A stretch of DNA of 55,364 nucleotides from Bacillus xiamenensis (GTDB lineage: Bacteria > Bacillota > Bacilli > Bacillales > Bacillaceae): positions 1-55,364 of the forward strand of contig NZ_AMSH01000016.1 in the NCBI RefSeq assembly GCF_000300535.1, given 5' to 3'. A program made the translations under genes and the position numbers. The notes under the pieces are model-generated. The model saw nothing but the letters and a program-made list of their open reading frames with translations, was not told the DNA's origin and made no database searches. Positions 53,187 to 55,364 of the stretch are shown here, one piece after another (position 1 is the first letter of the stretch; each line of letters opens with the position of its first letter).

Positions 53187-54254
53187 TCATTCCTTTATTG
53201 GTTTATGATTCACCAGCTTCTGCTCTGCCTCGTACATGCTATTTTTTAATTGAGCTCGCTCTTGGCTTCCATGTTCTTTCACCTGTAACGTTTCCTGTAA
53301 TGTTTCGGCTAATTGGAGTTGAACCTTTTTCAACGCATCTATCGGCGTTAATGAGGCGTCTTCAAGAAGCTGTCCTTGCTGCTTGGAGACCTTTTCATAC
53401 GTTTGCTGAATACGCTGCTCAAGCGCTGAATTGGCTCGCTGCTGAATATGAGTAAACGCAATCGACATTTGGTTGATCCATAAAGGAATCGATGCGGAGA
53501 CAGTTGATTGAATATGGTTGGCTAATGTATGGTTTGTATGCTGTATCATTCGAATTTGAGCATTACATTGCAGAGCAATTTGACGGCTTAACAGCAAATC
53601 ATACTTCCTTTCTTTCAATCTCTCCATATATTCTTCCTCATTGACTTCCTGACTCATCAATTGCTCCTCTAATGTCCGATCATTTGACCGTTTCGTTCCT
53701 GATAGGGCCTGCTGCTGCTCTAAAAGTGCCAATTTTGCTTCAACTGCTGCAACCTGTAACGTCATCTCTTGAAAATATGATTGATTTTCTTCAAATAAAC
53801 GCTCTAATAACTTATGGTCGGAAATCAATACGCCCCTTGCGTATCGGAGTCTCGCTGACAATCTCTCTATCTGTGCTTCGGCTTGTTTAAATCGAGAAAT
53901 GATCTCCTGTGTAGAACGTCTTTCTCGCTGAAACAGCCTTAAAAAAAAGCCCCGTTTCTTTGGCAGCAAATCCTCTGGTTCCACTAAATGCAGCTGCTGT
54001 AAAAAAGCCTCAAGAATGTCTCCTATTTGATCAATATCTTTTTTCTCAACATATTGCATCATTTGCTTTGATTGTTCTAATAATCGTTCCTGCACACGTG
54101 TGCCATAGAAAAGCAGTTTTTGTGGATGATCAGGAATCTTTTCAGCACGCTGTAAAGCCTCCTGTTTTTCCTCATCAGATAAGGTATCAAACACCCGAAA
54201 CTGAAGACCTGTAGTAGATGGTGATGGTGGTGTGACTGGATCTTCTGGTTTCAT
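53187..54254 (-). CDS. yaaN: TelA/KlaA family protein YaaN
   Basis: Cytoplasmic, largely coiled-coil protein of the toxic-anion-resistance (TelA) family. Conserved region ILEAFLQQLHLVEPEDLLPKK and a long helical stretch (about 130-345). Tellurite-related roles are reported for the family; the biological role in Bacillus is unclear. Forms a pair with xpaC, with which its family usually occurs. 355 residues (386 in B. subtilis). Confidence 0.88.
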   Translation of the reverse strand: MKPEDPVTPPSPSTTGLQFRVFDTLSDEEKQEALQRAEKIPDHPQKLLFYGTRVQERLLEQSKQMMQYVEKKDIDQIGDILEAFLQQLHLVEPEDLLPKKRGFFLRLFQRERRSTQEIISRFKQAEAQIERLSARLRYARGVLISDHKLLERLFEENQSYFQEMTLQVAAVEAKLALLEQQQALSGTKRSNDRTLEEQLMSQEVNEEEYMERLKERKYDLLLSRQIALQCNAQIRMIQHTNHTLANHIQSTVSASIPLWINQMSIAFTHIQQRANSALEQRIQQTYEKVSKQQGQLLEDASLTPIDALKKVQLQLAETLQETLQVKEHGSQERAQLKNSMYEAEQKLVNHKPIKE

Positions 54255-54274
54255 CTGAGTTTGACTCCTTTCAT

Positions 54275-54889
54275 CTATTTTTTGATCATTTTATCGGCCA
54301 CTTCAAGTTCGATATGAAGTGCTTCTATGTCTCTTCCTAAAATTTGCTGTAAATCATTCGTCAATTGTTTTTGCAGCTCGGTCAGTGTGACTCGAGTCTG
54401 GCTTAGTGTCATTTCAAGCTCATGACTGCGATTAGGCTGATTATACAGCAGTGCATATTTTTCAGTTAATTCAACAACAGAATCCAAACTTTCGAAATAA
54501 AATCGCTGAGCATCATAAAATCGGTTCGGCTCCTTTTTGGTTATCGTATAAATGCGGCGCGCAAGCCGAAGGATTTCATAATTATGTTTGATCGTCTGTA
54601 CGTTCTTCACAGCAAATAAAGCTTTCTTCAAACGAACCAGCTTTTGCCCTGCTTCTTTCAAGTGCTGTTTAATATATACATAATCACTGCGAGACAATCC
54701 ATGTTTCTTCAAAAATAACTGGAAGGCAGCCCATCGACTCCCTGCAAACATCACACCCCACCCAATCATCGCATACAGTATCGACAATCCAACATGGTGA
54801 TGGAAAACCGCAATACTGACAGTTAAAATAACCAGCGAAAAAAAAGTAGAGAGAACGGCCCATATAAATGTATAAAAAATTGATTTCAT
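54275..54889 (-). CDS. xpaC: XpaC membrane protein
   Basis: Named for hydrolysis of 5-bromo-4-chloroindolyl phosphate; real function unclear. Two N-terminal membrane segments (FYTFIWAVLSTFFSLVILTVSI and HVGLSILYAMIGWGVMFA), then a helical cytoplasmic 5-bromo-4-chloroindolyl phosphate hydrolysis domain. ATG 54889 is 9 nt after AGGAG; the ATG two codons upstream is too close. 204 residues, as in B. subtilis. Confidence 0.88.
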   Translation of the reverse strand: MKSIFYTFIWAVLSTFFSLVILTVSIAVFHHHVGLSILYAMIGWGVMFAGSRWAAFQLFLKKHGLSRSDYVYIKQHLKEAGQKLVRLKKALFAVKNVQTIKHNYEILRLARRIYTITKKEPNRFYDAQRFYFESLDSVVELTEKYALLYNQPNRSHELEMTLSQTRVTLTELQKQLTNDLQQILGRDIEALHIELEVADKMIKK

Positions 54890-54926
54890 GTTCATCGACT
54901 CCTATGAATAATCAGGCTCTCTGTTT

Positions 54927-54956
54927 ATCTTATTATTTATTACGGTTGATGTCCAA
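54927..54956 (-). promoter_or_regulatory. Candidate xpaC-yaaN promoter
   Basis: TTGGAC (54951-54956) and TAAGAT (54927-54932) with an 18-bp spacer. Confidence 0.4.
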
Positions 54957-54995
54957 ACTAAGTTCCAAAAAACAGGCCCCATCCTCCATAGGTCA

Positions 54996-55019
54996 TAAAA
55001 AAAGACCATCTAATGGTCT
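54996..55019 (-). terminator. csfB terminator
   Basis: 7-bp stem AGACCAT/ATGGTCT followed by seven T, overlapping the csfB stop. Confidence 0.85.
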
Positions 55020-55209
55020 ATGAATACAAAGGCGGTGTATGAAGATTTTTAAGCTTTCTTACATAGTCGGCATAGCTAGGATCCGAGGTCGATGTAGAAA
55101 TTAACTTTCGCTCACAATCTTGGCACAAAAACTGATGATATAAATAAATTCCCTTTGTTTTTTTCTCTTCACAAATCAAACAAATCGCTTCTCGCTCTTT
55201 TTTGCTCAT
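55018..55209 (-). CDS. csfB: Anti-sigma factor Gin (CsfB)
   Basis: Forespore zinc-binding anti-sigma factor that holds sigma-G inactive until engulfment ends and later antagonises sigma-E. Two CxxC pairs: AICLICEEKK and LCQDCERKL. ATG 55209 lies after GGAGGTG and gives 63 residues, close to the B. subtilis 64; the 15-codon extension runs back into the sigma-F promoter and is rejected. Confidence 0.95.
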   Translation of the reverse strand: MSKKEREAICLICEEKKTKGIYLYHQFLCQDCERKLISTSTSDPSYADYVRKLKNLHTPPLYS

Positions 55210-55232
55210 TGTGACACCTCCACTTATAGCTT

Positions 55233-55262
55233 CAGTATGCCCTAGCGCTTTCAATTGTATAC
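55233..55262 (-). promoter_or_regulatory. Sigma-F promoter of csfB
   Basis: GTATA (55258-55262) and GGGCATACTG (55233-55242) with a 15-bp spacer, an excellent sigma-F match. Confidence 0.85.
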
Positions 55263-55340
55263 AAAATTAAGAATGTTTTAGATGGTAGTTTAGTATATGT
55301 ATCCATACCAGATCGAGTGTTTGTTCCTTTTTTAAAACAC

Positions 55341-55364
55341 AAAAAAGACCAGTTCCAAATGGAA
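55341..55364 (-). terminator. Partial terminator at the right edge
   Basis: On the minus strand the last bases read TTCCATTTGGAA then CTGGTC and six T. The inner stem is complete and the outer arm would lie beyond the window, so an upstream minus-strand gene probably ends just outside. The stretch 55263-55340 shows nothing else. Confidence 0.55.

Overview
This window is a conserved core block of a Bacillus chromosome, seen on the strand opposite to the usual map. Almost every protein looks like a close homologue of a gene in the origin-proximal region of Bacillus subtilis, in the same order: csfB, xpaC, yaaN, yaaO, tmk, darA, yaaR, holB, ricT, yabA, trmN6, yazA, rsmI, abrB, metS, yabD, yabE, rnmV, rsmA, yabG, veg, sspF, ispE, purR, ridA, spoVG, glmU, prs, ctc, pth, fin, mfd, spoVT, yabM, yabN, rqcP, yabP, yabQ, divIC, yabR, tRNA-Met, tRNA-Glu, spoIIE, yabS, yabT, tilS, hprT, ftsH, coaX, hslO, yacD, cysK, pabB, pabA, pabC, folP, folB, folK, yazB, dusB, lysS. 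All read on the minus strand except abrB. The proteins differ enough from B. subtilis that this is another species. The B. pumilus/safensis/altitudinis clade is my best guess, by memory of sequence similarity and not by a search.

Layout in window order. 0-0.2 kb: tandem promoters of an rRNA operon that runs off the left edge. 0.2-7.6 kb: the p-aminobenzoate/folate operon ending in dusB and lysS. 7.7-14 kb: cysK, a PrsA-like foldase, hslO, coaX, ftsH and hprT. 14-19.9 kb: tilS, the spore kinase yabT, yabS and spoIIE. 20-20.5 kb: a rearranged tRNA-Met/tRNA-Glu cluster. 20.6-26.6 kb: division and spore-coat/cortex genes (yabR, divIC, yabQ, yabP), rqcP, yabN, yabM, spoVT. 26.7-33 kb: mfd, fin, pth, ctc, prs. 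33-39.2 kb: glmU, spoVG, ridA, purR, ispE, sspF, veg, yabG. 39.3-45.2 kb: rsmA, rnmV, yabE, yabD, metS. 45.2-46 kb: the metS/abrB divergent control region and abrB. 46-55.3 kb: rsmI to csfB.

The genes combine housekeeping (translation, nucleotide, folate, cell-wall precursor, replication, repair) with sporulation. Much of the sporulation programme can be read from promoters: Spo0A boxes at abrB and spoIIE, a sigma-H site at spoVG, sigma-F sites at csfB and fin, a sigma-G-like site at spoVT, sigma-E at yabP and sigma-K at yabG. A sigma-B site lies before ctc. A plus-strand ECF-type promoter points antisense into yabE.

No phage, insertion sequence, CRISPR array, defence island or clearly new multi-gene system is visible. 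The unusual points are: (1) the tRNA cluster, where two blocks of 106 and 78 bp are directly repeated with every new junction inside an anticodon loop, giving a chimeric Glu/Met tRNA and a second tRNA-Glu 3' half; (2) folB, whose conserved N-terminus is reachable only from an ATC codon; (3) a possible similar case at yabE; (4) a second pair of Spo0A-box-like sites near the metS promoter.
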